DNA of 7,825 nucleotides from Phormidesmis priestleyi. Its GTDB lineage: Bacteria > Cyanobacteriota > Cyanobacteriia > Phormidesmidales > Phormidesmidaceae. The stretch covers positions 1 through 7,825 of the forward strand of contig QBMP01000195.1 in the NCBI GenBank assembly GCA_003242115.1, written 5' to 3'. Within the stretch, counting starts at the first letter, position 1. Each line of letters begins with the position of its first letter. The translations under genes and the position numbers were made by a program. This document shows, in pieces, positions 6,368 through 7,825 of the stretch. The notes under the pieces were generated by a model. It was not told where the DNA came from. It did no database searches and saw only the letters and a program-made list of their open reading frames with translations.

Positions 6368-6907
6368 AATCGGCTGTATATTTGCTCACGCTAAATTCAT
6401 ATGAGTGTCCATTAGCCTTGTCTGAATTTTACAGGGAGCGCATTGAGAGCAAAGCTGTTTGGCTTATGTCAGTATTTAGTTTTATATCACCCGTAAAAAT
6501 ACTTAAGTAAAGACACCTGATTGATTTAAAAGCTTGCCTCAAAAACGAATAATCACGGAAGTAAAGTTACCACGGATGGCATAGTATCGGGTCTAGGTTG
6601 TGATGGTTCATCTAAATTAGTCACTTTTTGCCCTTTTAATGATTGCTTTGATGAGTGCTGAGCAAGCATCTATTTGTAGTAGACGTCCGTTGACTTTTTG
6701 CTAACTATCTGTTAGTTGTTTGTTGGTTGACAGTCAAAGCTAACAGTCAAAGCTAACAGTCAAAAGTTGACGATTAAGGGATAGGTGTTAGTTCTTAAAT
6801 CAACTTAGCTTTATGTATTTTGCATGTACTCTAAAAGATCTATTGAGAATCCGCTAAAGCAGCAATTAAAACACTTTCAGCTTGTGGTCAGTGAGCTTTG
6901 AATTTTA
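6368..6907. other. AT-rich intergenic region upstream of the polysaccharide export gene
   Basis: These 540 bases hold no supported gene: reading frames are short in all frames and start/stop codons are dense. Composition is visibly more AT-rich than the flanking genes. The first 300 bases show nothing recognisable beyond scattered short repeats (AAGTAAAG at 6505 and 6559). The stretch 6689-6771 carries a cluster of GTCAA/TTGAC words and inverted repeats, listed separately. No clear sigma-70 promoter stands out. A long regulatory leader for the export operon is the simplest reading; a small RNA cannot be excluded. Confidence 0.6.
6690..6771. promoter_or_regulatory. Cluster of TTGAC/GTCAA motifs with inverted repeats, possible regulator binding array
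   Basis: GTCAA occurs at 6733, 6746 and 6759, exactly 13 bases apart, within tandem units ACAGTCAAAGCTA (6730-6742, 6743-6755, partial 6756-6766). Its complement TTGAC occurs at 6690, 6727 and 6767. This makes two palindromes: TTGAC-A-GTCAA (6727-6737) and GTCAA-AAG-TTGAC (6759-6771). CTAAC-N5-GTTAG lies at 6701-6715, and CTGTTAG (6709) can pair with CTAACAG (6740, 6753). It lies 137-218 bases before the export gene. Repeated half-sites suggest a DNA-binding regulator; its identity is not inferable here. Confidence 0.45.
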
Positions 6908-7825
6908 ATGAAAAATCAGTTGATGTCTAAGCAGATCCAGCGCCTGAGTTTATCGGTTGCTTTGGCTGTGAGCGCTACTCATGGGCTGCCGAGATTTGTC
7001 GCTGGGGCTCTGGCCGCAGAGCTTCCACAGGTATCCAATCAGGCTTTACCAGTTTCTTCAGGTGCTAGTAGCAATAGCGCCACCGTCAGCAGTCTTAGCG
7101 ATATTTACGTTTTGGGTCCAGGCGATGCGGTGACCATTGCAATTTTTAATGTGCCTGAGTACAGCGGGCCGCAGCAGGTACTCGCCGACGGCACGTTGAA
7201 TTTGCCAGTGGTGGGGCGAGTCAGCGTCAGTGGCCTCACCTTGCAAGAGGCAGGTAATCGAATTTCGAGCGCCTATAGCCGAGAACTGCGCTACCCGCAG
7301 GTGACGGTAGTGCTCACTGCGCCGAGGCCGTTACGAGTCGCGATCGCGGGTGAAGTCAGCCGCCCTGGCTTATACACCCTGACGCCTGAAAACAACGCCC
7401 AGTTCCCGACCGTAGCCCAAGCTTTGCAAACGGCAGGCGGTGTCACTCAAGCGGCTGATCTGCATCGGGTACAGCTCCGTCGATCAACGGGCAATGGCCC
7501 TGTCCAAACGATCACACTCGATCTGTGGGAATTGCTCAACAACGGCAACGTCCGGCAGGATTTGGCCCTCAGAGATGGCGATGCGATTGTGATTGGTGAA
7601 ACGGCAACGGTCAACATTGCTGAAACCAATCAGCTGTCGGCTTCTAACCTGGCTTCTAATGTCGATCAGGCGATGACCGTGGCGGTTGTTGGAGAAGTGT
7701 TCAGGCCGGGTGCGTACGAATTTGGCTCAGGTGCAAGCAATGCCGCAGGCGCTAACACACCCTCTAACAAAGGTCGGACGACGGTGACCCAAGTGGTGCA
7801 AACGGCGGGCGGAAGTAAGGCCTCG
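6908..7825 (+). CDS. Polysaccharide export outer-membrane protein, Wza-like with SLBB domains (partial, C-terminus off the right edge)
   Basis: The frame is open for 306 codons from the ATG at 6908 to the window end. A basic N-terminus and hydrophobic stretch (about 11-36, ending AGALAAE) look like a signal peptide. No Cys lipobox is seen, unlike E. coli Wza, which is lipidated. After a Ser/Ala linker comes the Poly_export domain (about 66-138: YVLGPGDAVTIAIF, then VLADGTLNLPVVGRV). The first SLBB domain follows (about 142-192: RVAIAGEVSRPGLYTL, LQTAGGVT), then a second at 258 onward (VAVVGEVFRPGAYEF, VVQTAGGS) that is cut by the edge. Such proteins form the periplasmic/outer-membrane channel for capsule or exopolysaccharide, usually with a Wzc-type tyrosine kinase or polysaccharide co-polymerase encoded downstream. 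Met6 (6923) is an alternative start that leaves the signal intact. No Shine-Dalgarno is seen. The long AT-rich upstream region probably carries its promoter. Confidence 0.92.
   Translation, partial: MKNQLMSKQIQRLSLSVALAVSATHGLPRFVAGALAAELPQVSNQALPVSSGASSNSATVSSLSDIYVLGPGDAVTIAIFNVPEYSGPQQVLADGTLNLPVVGRVSVSGLTLQEAGNRISSAYSRELRYPQVTVVLTAPRPLRVAIAGEVSRPGLYTLTPENNAQFPTVAQALQTAGGVTQAADLHRVQLRRSTGNGPVQTITLDLWELLNNGNVRQDLALRDGDAIVIGETATVNIAETNQLSASNLASNVDQAMTVAVVGEVFRPGAYEFGSGASNAAGANTPSNKGRTTVTQVVQTAGGSKAS

Noticed and set aside
6443..6496. TTG-started frame of about 17 codons with AGGGAG upstream
   Set aside because: Too short, no recognisable product, and such frames are expected by chance in an AT-rich spacer.
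6730..6766. CRISPR-like repeats
   Set aside because: The units are 13 bases, directly adjacent, with no spacers and only two full copies.

Overview
The window looks like cyanobacterial chromosome. At least fifteen copies of the octamer GCGATCGC (HIP1, the cyanobacterial highly iterated palindrome) are scattered through it, mostly inside genes. Protein content fits too: a CobW of the cobalamin type, a Wza/SLBB-type polysaccharide exporter and a cyanobacteria-style membrane-anchored serine hydrolase. Filamentous Leptolyngbya-like or similar lineages are plausible, but that is inference. I see no mobile element, CRISPR array, tRNA or rRNA. Most starts lack a clear Shine-Dalgarno sequence, which is common in this phylum.

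Layout. Positions 1-2305 (minus) hold a two-gene unit: trmJ (tRNA 2'-O-methyltransferase) followed after 2 bases by a class A beta-lactamase-fold serine hydrolase that runs off the left edge. Diverging from trmJ is a 55-codon DUF2256 gene (2338-2505, plus). It converges on a HAD phosphatase/phosphomutase gene (2551-3258, minus). A short divergent region separates HAD from cobW (3357-4430, plus). Then comes a plus-strand pair: a DrrA-like ABC ATPase (4540-5496) and a DppC/OppC-like permease (5513-6367). An AT-rich stretch of about 540 bases without genes follows, carrying a GTCAA/TTGAC repeat cluster. It leads into a polysaccharide export outer-membrane protein (6908 to the right edge, partial).

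The genes do not form one pathway: RNA modification, cell-wall or penicillin-binding-type chemistry, sugar-phosphate metabolism, metal/cobalamin handling, transport and exopolysaccharide export sit side by side. Two points deserve most attention. First, a perfect 17-bp tandem duplication at the ATPase/permease junction has duplicated a TGATG stop/start overlap and created a 5-codon minicistron between the two genes. Second, the ATPase and the permease come from different ABC transporter classes. I found no convincing wholly new system; the rest is ordinary chromosomal gene content with a few local oddities.
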